Of a stretch of DNA of 64,000 nucleotides, positions 1 through 8,469 are shown piece by piece; the first letter of the stretch is position 1; every line of letters starts with the position of its first letter. A program made the position numbers and the translations under genes. The notes under the pieces are model-generated. The model saw nothing but the letters and a program-made list of their open reading frames with translations. It was not told the DNA's origin and made no database searches. Source of the DNA: Phycisphaerales bacterium (GTDB taxonomy: Bacteria; Planctomycetota; Phycisphaerae; Phycisphaerales; UBA1924); assembly GCA_019744815.1 (NCBI GenBank), contig JAIEUA010000011.1, positions 62,001 to 126,000 of the forward strand, in the 5' to 3' direction.

Positions 1-9
1 GATCGACAG
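1..9. repeat. Candidate attL core (copy of tRNA-Asp anticodon region)
   Basis: The window opens with GATCGACAG, identical to 32161-32169 inside the tRNA-Asp anticodon arm and in the same orientation. Identity stops at base 10. If this is attL, the displaced 3' part of the tRNA lies immediately before the window. Anticodon-loop crossover is a well-known target class for tyrosine integrases. Nine bases alone could be chance. Confidence 0.5.
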
Positions 10-81
10 AACTCCTTTATTGCCAAATACTTGCGCACATTTTGTCGAATCGTTCTCGTGCCGCAAATCGGCTCGTTCTCT

Positions 82-118
82 TCCGGTAGTCGATACCGGA
101 TCGGCTGTTAGGGTCCGG
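82..118. repeat. Left-end integrase arm-type or regulatory repeat
   Basis: TCCGGTA (82-88) and TACCGGA (94-100) form an inverted repeat with a 5-bp spacer. The segment from 91 continues with GTTAGGGTCCG and matches 32052-32079 in the same orientation: CGATACCGGAT, then 5 or 6 variable bases, then GTTAGGGTCCG. It lies about 82 bp inside the putative core, the same distance as its partner at the right end. The role (integrase arm site or promoter element) is inferred. Confidence 0.5.
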
Positions 119-198
119 CGCATTGAGCGTTCAACAACGGCGTGCCGCACTTTGCGTGGAAGCGTCGTTTCTTTTGGGTGGGTGGCCGATGCGAGCAA

Positions 199-635
199 AT
201 GAGCCAAGACCGAATCGTCCCGCTGACCATTGACCGCCGAGTTGCCATCGTCCCCGTCTACTCCGACCGAGGGCGCTGCTTTGCCCTCGTTGACGCCGAG
301 GACGGCGAGAACGCCTTGACCTTGGCTTGGTTTCGGCATCGCCGTACCGGCTACCCGACCTATCGCCGATCCAACGGCCTCATGCTGACCCTGCATGCCT
401 GGCTGCTCGGATCGCCTCCAAAGGGAACCGTCATCGGTCCAACAAGAACAACAAGAGCAGCAGGACGCCTGGGGTCTGCTGGTCCAAAGCCGAGCAGAAA
501 TGGAGAGTCCAAATCCGCTGCAACGGCAAGGACCATTTCGGCGGGTACTACGCCGACGAAGCTCAAGCCAAGGAAGCGGCAACAAGGCTCAGAACTAAAC
601 TCTTTGAGCAGCAAGAGGCTCCGCAGAACTCGTAG
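199..635 (+). pseudogene. Broken HNH/AP2-domain endonuclease-like gene
   Basis: From ATG 199 one frame encodes a start typical of AP2/HNH homing-endonuclease-like proteins ('VPLTIDRRVAIV', 'ALVDAEDGE', ending near 'LHAWLLGSP'). The AP2 DNA-binding domain follows in another frame: 'SSRTPGVCWSKAEQKW' and 'GYYADEAQAKEAATR', ending at TAG 633-635. The HNH core expected between them (DHxxGxxLDNRxxNLR type) is absent, so an internal deletion with a frame change is likely. A downstream-only product from TTG 327 cannot be excluded and would be a bare AP2 protein. The next gene starts 9 bp further on. AP2 domains also occur in the island integrase. Confidence 0.5.
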
Positions 636-644
636 ACTCTGGGC

Positions 645-953
645 ATGGCAGACCCGAAGCCCCACGAGTCTGAAGTCCCGCCAGCACTCGACCCATCGGT
701 CCTGCTCATCGACGCGAAAGAGGTGGTTCGCCGGCTCAACATTTCTGGGCGAACGTGGTACAGCCTCGTCAGCATCAAGCATGCTTCCCAGCCGATTCGG
801 CTCGGACGAAGAACACTCTGGAGAGTCGAGGAACTCGAAGAATGGGTTCGCGACGGCTGCCCTCCACGTGATCGCTGGCAGCGCATCAAAGACCTTCCCC
901 TCCGTACCCCTTCGAAGCCGCCACGCAAGCGAGCATCCATTTCAGGAGGCTGA
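645..953 (+). CDS. Small wHTH (AlpA/excisionase-like) DNA-binding protein 1
   Basis: This 102-residue protein has the MerR/AlpA-type layout seen in phage and island regulators: a helix-turn-helix ('LIDAKEVVRRLNISGRTWYSL') followed by a wing ('QPIRLGRRTLWRVEELEEWV'). It ends in a basic tail. The motif 'WVRDGCPPRDRW' recurs in modified form in the next gene, so the two are tandem paralogues. Its stop is 2 bp before the next start, and it heads a run of five tightly packed genes. Probable role: transcriptional control of this operon or an excision directionality factor. The role is inferred from the fold only. Confidence 0.7.
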   Translation: MADPKPHESEVPPALDPSVLLIDAKEVVRRLNISGRTWYSLVSIKHASQPIRLGRRTLWRVEELEEWVRDGCPPRDRWQRIKDLPLRTPSKPPRKRASISGG

Positions 954-955
954 CT

Positions 956-1267
956 ATGGCTCGCCACATCCCGATCACCTCGGTCATCCGTCCGTCGATG
1001 TCCTGGCTCGATTCGTGCGGGTTGTGGCTCATCGGCAGGACAGAGTTGGCGGAGTTCTTGGGCGTCCGACTCCCGCAGGTCCAGTATCTGCACAACAGCG
1101 GCAGAATCCCCCAGCCGATTCGATTCGACTTTGGGCCACCAAGGTACTCAGTTCCGGAACTTCGAGATTGGCTGCGAATGGGATGCCCGCCGATTGGCGA
1201 CTGGATCAGGCTGCGAGGCCTTAGCGGCAACAACTACCTCGACCGTCGCTCGCAACCGTTGCCCTAA
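956..1267 (+). CDS. Small wHTH (AlpA/excisionase-like) DNA-binding protein 2
   Basis: This 103-residue protein is paralogous to the preceding gene. It shares the helix-turn-helix ('IGRTELAEFLGVRLPQV'), the wing ('QPIRFDFGPPRYSVPELRDW') and the 'WLRMGCPPIGDW' signature. The helix-turn-helix starts about 25 residues later than in its neighbour. A GGAGG ribosome binding site overlaps the end of the upstream gene (about 945-949). The stop TAA shares one base with the ATG of the glycosyltransferase gene, implying translational coupling. Two related DNA-binding proteins fused to an enzyme operon suggest hetero-dimeric or dual-site regulation, which is an inference. Confidence 0.68.
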   Translation: MARHIPITSVIRPSMSWLDSCGLWLIGRTELAEFLGVRLPQVQYLHNSGRIPQPIRFDFGPPRYSVPELRDWLRMGCPPIGDWIRLRGLSGNNYLDRRSQPLP

Positions 1268-2088
1268 TGGCCACGAAGGACCGCCTGCGATTACTCCTCG
1301 ACCGTTCACTTCCCTCTGTGGCGTCCCAGTCCCGTCCGCCCCAGATGCTCCTGCTCGTCAACGACGGCGTCCCATTCTCGTCCTTTGAGCAATCGTTGAT
1401 TGAGTCGGCGGTGTCACCAATAAAGGTGGTGATCATTCCCAACGCACGCACTCCTGGCGCAGCAGGGGCATGGAACACAGGCCTTCTGCGGCTTTCGGAC
1501 GAAGCATTTGACGGATTTGTCGCGATGTTGGACGACGATGACGAGTGGGACGCGGAGCATCTCCAACTGAATGTCGCCACTGCCGCCACCGGCCAAGACA
1601 TAGTGGTGTCGGGATTGCGGTTTCTCTTTGACGGTCATCCTGTCTCACGCCCGCTAATCACCTCGCTCCTCGCTGACGACTTTCTGGTAGGCAATCCTGG
1701 CTGGCAAGGCTCCAACACTTTCGTGTCCATCCACGCCCTGCGCGACGTTGGCGGCTTCCGCGATGGACTACCGAGCCTCAATGACCGAGACTTGGCCTAC
1801 CGCCTGCTCCAGATCCCATCAATACGAGTCGCCTTCACCGGCAAATGGACAGCGACATGGCACAGTTGCTCGCAAGGCACACTCTCCTCACGGCGCTCGC
1901 CAGCGAAGATCGCAGGGCTGCGACGCTTCTGGCACATCTATGGCTCAGCAATGTCTGTGCAGCAGTCCCAGGCATACTTTTGTCGAGCGAAGGAGTATTT
2001 TGGAGTTCTACAACATGAGATAATGGTGGACTGTGATGAAGCCCCTTCTCAATCCCGCTGTCGTGGAGATCTGAATGGACCGCCCTGA
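1267..2088 (+). CDS. Family 2-like glycosyltransferase (GT-A fold)
   Basis: This 273-residue protein begins with the nucleotide-sugar binding half of a GT-A fold ('RSLPSVASQSRPPQMLLLVNDG'). It continues with 'NARTPGAAGAWNTGL' and an acidic metal-binding segment 'MLDDDDEWD' (about residues 88-95), the DxD equivalent. A later 'GGFRDGLPSLNDRDL' matches the acceptor-side ED motif region of family 2 enzymes. There is no signal peptide or membrane segment, so it is probably cytoplasmic. It overlaps the radical SAM gene by 14 bp and the upstream regulator by 1 bp. The substrate is unknown. Because it is coupled to a radical SAM protein rather than to polysaccharide genes, the acceptor could be a peptide, RNA or small molecule. 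Confidence 0.75.
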   Translation: MATKDRLRLLLDRSLPSVASQSRPPQMLLLVNDGVPFSSFEQSLIESAVSPIKVVIIPNARTPGAAGAWNTGLLRLSDEAFDGFVAMLDDDDEWDAEHLQLNVATAATGQDIVVSGLRFLFDGHPVSRPLITSLLADDFLVGNPGWQGSNTFVSIHALRDVGGFRDGLPSLNDRDLAYRLLQIPSIRVAFTGKWTATWHSCSQGTLSSRRSPAKIAGLRRFWHIYGSAMSVQQSQAYFCRAKEYFGVLQHEIMVDCDEAPSQSRCRGDLNGPP

Positions 2089-3022
2089 GTCAAGCTTTCC
2101 ACGCCACCCTTCGATACCCGACCGCTGGCTTTGGCTCGGACGCCTCTGGTACGGCGCTCGGGCGGCATGGCGGCACTTGCGGGTCTCCCGCATGTTGACA
2201 CGGCTTTGCGGGCCACAGTACCGCCGCAGCCGGGACATGATCGAGATCGACATCACCTACGCTTGCAATCTGCACTGTCTGAACTGCAATCGGAGCGTAA
2301 CACAGGCTCCTGACAAGCAGCACATGCCGCTGAGCATGGTCAAGTCCTTCGTGGACGACTCCATCGCTCGGAGCAAGCGCTGGCGACGCATTCGAGTCTT
2401 GGGTGGCGAGCCAACACTTCATCCAGAGTTCATGGCGATCATTGAAGAACTGCGACGTTATCGACAGTGGCATTCTGGGTGCCTCATTGAAGTTGTGACC
2501 AACGGCTACGGGAAAGCGGTCACCGCCAAGATCGACGCTCTCCCGCAGGACATTTGGGTCGAGAACTCACGCAAGACCAGCGTTATCCAGCCGACGTTTG
2601 GCCCGTTCAACATGGCCCCGAGTGATGACCCCAAGTATGCACATGCCGACTATTCCAACGGCTGTGCCATCATGGACGAATGCGGCATGGGTTTGACGCC
2701 TAGCGGCTACTACCCGTGCGCTGTCGCAGGCGGCATCGACCGAATCACGAACGACGGTCTCGGACAGTCAACCTTGCCTGATGATTCTGACGACATGCTT
2801 GAAGCCGCCAGAAAGCTCTGCCGACTGTGCGGTCGGTTTCGTGCCGGACACTTCGTCCCCCGAAATCTGCGCCCTCCACTACTCGACGAACAAATGTCTC
2901 CGACCTGGGAGCGCCTCTATGAAGAATGGCGCGTTCGGAAAGCCCTCGAAAGCACGCCGTCCGTACAACTGACAGTTCGAGGGGATGCTCCCCAAGCCTC
3001 GGAGCGGGGTAAGACTTCATGA
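2075..3022 (+). CDS. Radical SAM protein with C-terminal cysteine clusters
   Basis: This 315-residue protein has the radical SAM [4Fe-4S] motif CxxxCxxC at residues 64-71 ('CNLHCLNC'). The 'GGEPTLHPEF' segment (about residue 109) follows, as in the SAM-binding strand of the family. Two later cysteine groups ('CAIMDECGMGL...YPCAVAGG' and 'CRLCGRF') resemble a SPASM-type auxiliary cluster domain, although it is short. The N-terminal 55 residues are basic and aromatic. The stop overlaps the next start as ATGA. Radical SAM/SPASM proteins usually modify peptides or install C-C or C-S bonds. No precursor peptide gene is evident nearby, so the substrate is open. Confidence 0.78.
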   Translation: MDRPESSFPRHPSIPDRWLWLGRLWYGARAAWRHLRVSRMLTRLCGPQYRRSRDMIEIDITYACNLHCLNCNRSVTQAPDKQHMPLSMVKSFVDDSIARSKRWRRIRVLGGEPTLHPEFMAIIEELRRYRQWHSGCLIEVVTNGYGKAVTAKIDALPQDIWVENSRKTSVIQPTFGPFNMAPSDDPKYAHADYSNGCAIMDECGMGLTPSGYYPCAVAGGIDRITNDGLGQSTLPDDSDDMLEAARKLCRLCGRFRAGHFVPRNLRPPLLDEQMSPTWERLYEEWRVRKALESTPSVQLTVRGDAPQASERGKTS

Positions 3023-6021
3023 CTCCTCGGCCTCCATCCGTCGGCCTGGACGGCAAGGAACTTCGACGCCGGAGCATTCGGGTCTTGAGGAGTCCAGTCT
3101 CCACGGCGGCTGCCCAACCAGAGGTCGTTGTCGCCATCACTCTGTTTAATCAGTCCAATACCATCGCTCGGTGCCTTCAGAGCATTGTCGAGCAGCGGAA
3201 GGAACATCTGCGAGTCGGAGTAGTTCTACTAGACGACCACTCCAGTGACGACTGGGAGGCCAAGATCGCCCCCTTCCTCTCGGTGCTTTCTCTCTACATC
3301 CTTCAAGCCGAATGCGGTACAGCAGCCCTCGCTCGCAACGCGATCTTGGATTGGGTGGATGAACACATCCCTTCGGCAAGGTGGGTTGCGAGGCTCGACG
3401 CCGACGACCGCTTCACCTCTCCTACGTCACTTGACGCCGCCGTCAGTCTCGGCGACTCCACTTCCGCAAAGTTCGTCCTGGGCGGTAATCGGCTGGTCAG
3501 GTCGGGCGAACTTCTCAGTCTCTCAAATCCCGCACCCCAGTCGTTGAAGAACCCAGATCATGTAGTTGCCCTGCTCCGGAGCATGTCGGACGGCTCCGCT
3601 GAGAACGAGCTTCCATCGTGCAACCTCCTGCTTGCCAACCGAAGCGGGTGGCGGTATCCGTCTATCGGAAGCGCCGAAGACCATTGGCTCGTTTCCTACC
3701 TACTTATGAATCACGCAGCCGAAGGGGCCATCCTTGCGGAGCCTCTCTACTGCGACTACTCACTCGACGGGCAAGCGACAACCCTCGCTCGACGAAGAGA
3801 CCTCTATCTTCGTAACCGCCGCTACATCTACTCGGCTGCACGAGCGTGGGATGAGGTCCGTCGCACCGGACGGACGGTGCTTGGAATCGGCCAAGAGGGG
3901 ATAGTCACCCGGCATGGGTCTGAGATTGAGAAGCGTTTCTATCCCGATCTCATTGACGACGCGACGGTGGCTCGACTCGAAGCGACTCTCCAAGGTGTCC
4001 ACCCCTTCCTGCCAGAACCAAAGTGGACCAAGACCGACGGCTACTGGACCGCTCGTTACGCCTGTGAGGACACGTCGCCAGCCTCTTCGATCACCGAGAG
4101 TGAGGCCATTGACTTTCTCCGTTTCTGTCTGGACAAGCGGATCGTTTGCTCGACCATCAAGCGGGCCAACTTCAGAAGGCTTGCGCGGGGCGGACTGATG
4201 TTCATCGACATCGGCAAGTGGCTGGTCCCGATGAGTGCGAGCTACTTTCTGGACTCGGCAGCACGCTTGTTTGCCATCAGCGTTCTGGGGTGGTCCGATG
4301 AGGAGATGACGCGCCGCACCCCGAGGAGCGGCCCTCCGAATGGGTCGCTGGAATGGCTGACGGGCTTTGCTGATTTCTATCGACGATTGATGTGCGGTTA
4401 CGCTGACTCCCAGTGGTCTGCTTCGTTGCCGCCCGCCCCGTCGCTTGCCCCAGTCTGCGCTCCCGAAGTCAGTCTGCTCATCAAAGCGTGTGGTATGGAC
4501 AGTCAGTATCTGACCCCTCAGGCGATCCACCTCGTCGAGCAGTTGTCCCGGCCACGGACCTTTGCGAGGAAGTACCTCCTGCTCGATCCGCACAGAGGTC
4601 CGTTTCTCAGGCAATACGCCCCATCTGACTGGGAGTCTGTGGTCCAACAGGCGAAGGAACTACGCAGTGAGGGGGTGATTGACGAACTGCTCATCGCACC
4701 TGAAGGAGCGAATGAGATCGCGGACATCAACGCTCGCTGGTTTGGTGTAGAGTGCCATGCATCGCATTCGGTAGCCGGTGTTCCAGTTTCTCCGCAGCTT
4801 TGGGCGTTCGAGCAAATTGCCACTCGATTCGTCCTTCAGTGCGACCTTGACGCTCTGGTCGGACGCCGAGATCTGAACCACGACTACCTGTCAGACATGC
4901 TTGCCGCAACAGCCCAGTCCGATGTTCTCGGTGTCGCGTTCAACATCCCTCATGCTCCCGATGCACCATGCAACCCCTACGACGCAAAGACTGGCGACTT
5001 CGTTCCTGAGGTGCGCTGTGGTCTTCTCGATCTTGAGCGTCTAAGGGAGCAACGCCCGCTTCCGAACAGCGTGGAGGACGGAAGGTTGAAACGCTCGTGG
5101 TACAGGTCAGCCCAGGAGCATCAACGGCGCGTCGGAATGCGAACCCTTCGAGGTGGCGACCCGAGGTCGTTCTATGCCCATCCCACGAATGACCGCAAGG
5201 CAGATGCCTCGACGCTGGCTCGCATCCGAGATCTCGTTGGTCAAGGCCGAGTGCCAACTTGCCAGTACGACCGCTGGGATATTGAAGGCAGCGCCGATCA
5301 GTGGCGCTATCCAAGCCGCAGGGAGCGATTGGTATTTCTGGCCAAGGGTAGAAATACGCCCTCACATCGGATTCGGCGATGGCTTGCCGGCCTTCTGATG
5401 CAAACCGATCAAGACTTCGGAGTTGTTGTGATTGACGACGGTTCTGAGCCTTCGGCTGCGACGATGCTTCCGCAGTTGCTCCGGCCTTTGGGTGAACGAC
5501 TCACGCTGATTCGAAACGCCGAACGGCAGGGCCGCATCCCAAACTTTCGCCTCGCCATCGGATCGGTCTGCGACAACCCCGAAACGCTGATTGCCGTAGT
5601 GGACCTCGATGACGCTCTCTTGAACCGCTTTACGAGCCGCATGCTAAAGTCAGCCCAAGCCGATAGCGTGGACTTGCTCTGGGGAACGATGTTCCGCCCA
5701 GACAAGCCGCTCAAGGTCTACCGCCCGAATCCACAGGCAGTGGACCATCCATGTGCCGGAGATGTTTGGACCCATTTGAGGGCTTTCAGAAAGAGCCTGT
5801 TCGACGCCATCCCCGATGCTGCGTTCAAGATCGACGGACGGTGGATCGACGAATGCACCGACTATGCGACGATGGTGCCGATGACTCGCATGGCGAAGAA
5901 TCCACTGGTCATCGACGACTACTTGTACTTCCATGAGCGCAGCACGCCGACGACGCCGGAGGATCGCAAACGGAAAGACGCGATCATTCGCACTATCTTG
6001 GCGAGACATGCCGCCAACTGA
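3019..6021 (+). CDS. 1000-residue multidomain protein: GT-A, degenerate kinase-like, GT-A-like, GT-A
   Basis: Residues about 35-260 form a family 2 glycosyltransferase domain ('VVVAITLFNQSNTIARCLQS', DxD-like 'RLDADDR' at 125-131). Residues about 285-430 look like a protein-kinase fold: glycine loop 'GIGQEGIV' (289-296), lysine K305, a catalytic-loop remnant 'TIKRANF' (379-385) in which the usual aspartate is Thr, and 'IDIG' (396-399) as the DFG equivalent. Residues about 480-700 contain a third unit with 'LQCDLDALV' (606-614). Residues about 768-970 form a second clear GT2 domain ('FGVVVIDDGSEP', 'VVDLDDALL'). It is the last gene of the coupled operon (4-bp overlap). Function unknown. The architecture suggests serial glycosylation or sensing tied to the radical SAM product. 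Confidence 0.7.
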   Translation: MTPRPPSVGLDGKELRRRSIRVLRSPVSTAAAQPEVVVAITLFNQSNTIARCLQSIVEQRKEHLRVGVVLLDDHSSDDWEAKIAPFLSVLSLYILQAECGTAALARNAILDWVDEHIPSARWVARLDADDRFTSPTSLDAAVSLGDSTSAKFVLGGNRLVRSGELLSLSNPAPQSLKNPDHVVALLRSMSDGSAENELPSCNLLLANRSGWRYPSIGSAEDHWLVSYLLMNHAAEGAILAEPLYCDYSLDGQATTLARRRDLYLRNRRYIYSAARAWDEVRRTGRTVLGIGQEGIVTRHGSEIEKRFYPDLIDDATVARLEATLQGVHPFLPEPKWTKTDGYWTARYACEDTSPASSITESEAIDFLRFCLDKRIVCSTIKRANFRRLARGGLMFIDIGKWLVPMSASYFLDSAARLFAISVLGWSDEEMTRRTPRSGPPNGSLEWLTGFADFYRRLMCGYADSQWSASLPPAPSLAPVCAPEVSLLIKACGMDSQYLTPQAIHLVEQLSRPRTFARKYLLLDPHRGPFLRQYAPSDWESVVQQAKELRSEGVIDELLIAPEGANEIADINARWFGVECHASHSVAGVPVSPQLWAFEQIATRFVLQCDLDALVGRRDLNHDYLSDMLAATAQSDVLGVAFNIPHAPDAPCNPYDAKTGDFVPEVRCGLLDLERLREQRPLPNSVEDGRLKRSWYRSAQEHQRRVGMRTLRGGDPRSFYAHPTNDRKADASTLARIRDLVGQGRVPTCQYDRWDIEGSADQWRYPSRRERLVFLAKGRNTPSHRIRRWLAGLLMQTDQDFGVVVIDDGSEPSAATMLPQLLRPLGERLTLIRNAERQGRIPNFRLAIGSVCDNPETLIAVVDLDDALLNRFTSRMLKSAQADSVDLLWGTMFRPDKPLKVYRPNPQAVDHPCAGDVWTHLRAFRKSLFDAIPDAAFKIDGRWIDECTDYATMVPMTRMAKNPLVIDDYLYFHERSTPTTPEDRKRKDAIIRTILARHAAN

Positions 6022-6058
6022 TCGACGGATGCCACGGAACAGAGACTCATCCGCAGTC

Positions 6059-6454
6059 TCAACGACTAGCTGCGTCGGCATGCTTTAAGAAGGACAGGAT
6101 CTCTTCGACGCGAGCTTCCAGCCGATCCAGCCGAGCCTCGACCTGCTCCCTGAGGAGTTTCTTGGTGTTGAGCTTCTGTGTCATCGACAGCACGGCGATG
6201 ATTCGCTGAGTGTCGGTCAACTCGGCCAATACCGGCTGGTCAAACAACGACCAGCCGAAACACCCGTCCTCATCCACGAACGGCTTGGGTGTCCCCTTCT
6301 TGTGATAGGGGCGGCGTTGGGCTGCGGCGAAAACGATTGTGCCATCCTTCAGTGCCTGAACCCAGAAGGTGAGCGGGCGCTTTCGTGGTCGTCCGTACAT
6401 GCGACGCAAAAGGGCTGCAAGCTCTTTGTCTGTCGGTTCGAGGTCGTCATTCAT
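6059..6454 (-). CDS. Small hypothetical protein with C-terminal coiled coil
   Basis: This 131-residue protein is convergent to the glycosyltransferase operon, with 37 bp between the stops. It is basic and compact at the N-terminus ('LLRRMYGRPRKRPLTFWVQALKDG'). The end forms a heptad-like helix ('VEARLDRLEARVEEILSFL'). Start ATG is at 6452-6454. No recognised family. Its GC-rich codon use and the lack of a competing frame support coding. Confidence 0.55.
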   Translation of the reverse strand: MNDDLEPTDKELAALLRRMYGRPRKRPLTFWVQALKDGTIVFAAAQRRPYHKKGTPKPFVDEDGCFGWSLFDQPVLAELTDTQRIIAVLSMTQKLNTKKLLREQVEARLDRLEARVEEILSFLKHADAASR

Positions 6455-6607
6455 ACGGAGAAGTCTAATCCTGCCTTGCCTTCGCTATCGCAGCGGCGTT
6501 GAGGACTAGCCCGTCAAGCCGTGAAACCGAGGGGCAGCAGGCTCTCGGGCGACGATACCCACCTTGGCCGACCGAACCGAGTCGGCATTCTCAATCGGAG
6601 ATTGACT

Positions 6608-7024
6608 ATGGACAGTATCGAACCGCACATGGAGAGGATCGAACAGCTTTTTGAGGAGTTCTGCCAAACAGACTTTGAGTACCGTGGAGAAGCGGGCAGC
6701 CCGGTTGCATTTGGTGGGGCCTTCGACCAAAACCATCGTCCCACACGAATTGCCATCCATCTTGGAGATACCTCGGACCCGGCAATCCAGCGATACCAGA
6801 ACGGCTTCGGTGTTGTCTGGTTCAGCAAGAGGTCTTCAGGGCGTTGGTTTCCTGTGAAAGCGAGAGACAACCCGAACTCAGAGGCACTCTGGTTTATTGA
6901 TGAGAGTGGCACTCGCTGGCAGGATTTCATTCCAACGAATCCGTTCCGTCTGACAGACTCCACGCAATCCAGCCCTGAGAGAGAGAAGCAATCGTCGAAC
7001 GAAGCACGTGACGAAGGCATTTGA
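6608..7024 (+). CDS. Hypothetical protein, 138 residues
   Basis: ATG 6608 is preferred over an upstream GTG at 6521 because GGAG lies 7 bp before it (6597-6600). The protein starts 'MDSIEPHMERIEQLFEEFC' and has a beta-rich middle ('RIAIHLGDTSDPAIQ', 'FGVVWFSKRSSGRWFPV', 'ALWFIDESGTRW'). The tail is polar and probably disordered. It is not recognised as a known family. It lies alone between the convergent small gene at 6059-6454 and the recombinase operon. Confidence 0.5.
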   Translation: MDSIEPHMERIEQLFEEFCQTDFEYRGEAGSPVAFGGAFDQNHRPTRIAIHLGDTSDPAIQRYQNGFGVVWFSKRSSGRWFPVKARDNPNSEALWFIDESGTRWQDFIPTNPFRLTDSTQSSPEREKQSSNEARDEGI

Positions 7025-7494
7025 GGCCTGCGTTTGGCCTCTGCTGGCCAACCCCGCCGTCGAACTCTGTCGCCTCCCATCACCGCCAGTTTTCATCTAG
7101 AGGCAAGAAACGCTCCGCTCCCTGCTGATCACTCAAGAACCTGTCCATCTTCTGCCCATCCCCATAGGACAGCTTCGAGTCCCCTTCCTGAACCTCTCGA
7201 TAGAAGGGCGGCCCGATTGCCCTCGCTGGAGAGGTCGGTAAGCAGTGTGTTGTGACATACTTCAACGGTCGAGGCGAGAGTGCGAGTTTGGTTCAGCCGA
7301 CGACAAGCCGCCGCATTGCCGACCTCGACATGAAGACTGCGAAGTCAGCAGCATCACACTGGACTCTGCAACAATTGTCGTCAGTGCCGCTTTCCACGTC
7401 TGTTGACCTGCCCACATCAAGACCGCAGTAGCGGCACAGAACCCGACCGCTGCCCCGATGAGCCACTCGGCTGTAAGACGCTTCTGGGGAGGAA
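7025..7494. other. Intergenic region without a supported gene
   Basis: These 470 bp lie between the end of a plus-strand gene and the end of the minus-strand recombinase gene. Only short overlapping open frames with poor composition occur. I see no convincing RNA gene or repeat. Confidence 0.5.
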
Positions 7495-8403
7495 TCAGAA
7501 GCCCATCCTCTCCGCCGCCTGCTCAAGCTGCTCAGGCGTTCGCTGGACATACCGGCGGGTCGTGTCCAGACTCTCATGCCCCATCAGAGCCGCGAGCGCA
7601 ACGAGATCGTTCTGGTTGCTCTCCAGGAAGCCCCGTCCGAAGCAATGCCGAAGGAGGTGAGGATGGACCTTGACGCCGGTGATCGCGGAGTACTTGACGA
7701 AGAGCGCCCGCACCCCTCTGGTCGTCAACGGCCCTCTCTCTCCGACAAAGACCCGCTCCGAATCGGCGACGGTCCGAGTCTGGCAATACGACTCTAGACT
7801 TTTTCGCGCAACAAGGGGAACGGGAACGCGGCGCTGCTTGTTGCCCTTGCCGTTGCGGACCACGATCCATCCAGACCGCTCCGACAGTTCCAGGTCGCGG
7901 AACTCCAAGGCCACAAGCTCGGAGACCCGCAGCCCGCAGTACAGCAGCAGCGAGAAGATGGAGACCGCTCGAACGTCCTGCCTTGCCTCAGACTCGCGGA
8001 GCAGCTTTCGGATGCTGGCACGGTCAAGCGACTTGGGGGCTGTCTCCTGACGGCTCAGTTCCTTGACTCCTTCGACCGGCGAGGAGGAAACGTGTCCGTT
8101 GTCTTTCAGCCAGCCGAAGAACCGGCGAAGCGAGACCAGGTTCCGGTTCACCGTCGCCACCGACTGGTTCCGTTCACGCCTGAGCGAGTCGCGAAAGTCG
8201 GCGCAATCGCGGGTAGTGATACGCGACAGATCGAACGCCTCACTGTTCGCCTTGACGAACCACACCCCAAACTTCCAGAGGTCCGACCGAACGGCGCGAC
8301 GACTTGCAGCGGCGTAGTCGGTTCCTTCCATGAAGCGATCAACAAGGGGGACCAGGACTGACTTCAGCGATGGATGAAAGGCATTATCGCCCGAGTTTTG
8401 CAT
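7495..8403 (-). CDS. XerC/XerD-like tyrosine recombinase
   Basis: This 302-residue protein has the full phage-integrase/Xer layout. A SAM-like core-binding domain spans residues about 15-105, followed by the catalytic domain. The catalytic set is complete: R159 ('CGLRVSEL'), K186 ('NGKGNKQRRVPV'), H249 and R252 ('HPHLLRH'), H276 ('LMGHESLDTTRRY') and the nucleophile Y285. Length fits XerC/D (about 300). It is the third gene of a minus-strand run (RuvB-like, wHTH, recombinase), so it is probably island-encoded and distinct from the host Xer system. Possible roles are resolution of island dimers, a second integration event, or integron-like shuffling. Confidence 0.85.
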   Translation of the reverse strand: MQNSGDNAFHPSLKSVLVPLVDRFMEGTDYAAASRRAVRSDLWKFGVWFVKANSEAFDLSRITTRDCADFRDSLRRERNQSVATVNRNLVSLRRFFGWLKDNGHVSSSPVEGVKELSRQETAPKSLDRASIRKLLRESEARQDVRAVSIFSLLLYCGLRVSELVALEFRDLELSERSGWIVVRNGKGNKQRRVPVPLVARKSLESYCQTRTVADSERVFVGERGPLTTRGVRALFVKYSAITGVKVHPHLLRHCFGRGFLESNQNDLVALAALMGHESLDTTRRYVQRTPEQLEQAAERMGF

Positions 8404-8469
8404 AGCTTGTGGCCTGAAAGTGGACAGAAATCGGACAGTTCGTACCGTCTACTGGGGTGATAAGGACAC

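Noticed and set aside
7793..7811. Extra CTAGACTTTT match inside the Xer-like recombinase gene
   Set aside because: It lies within conserved coding sequence (encoding 'RKSLES'), is not near a gene start, and has a different flank; probably chance.
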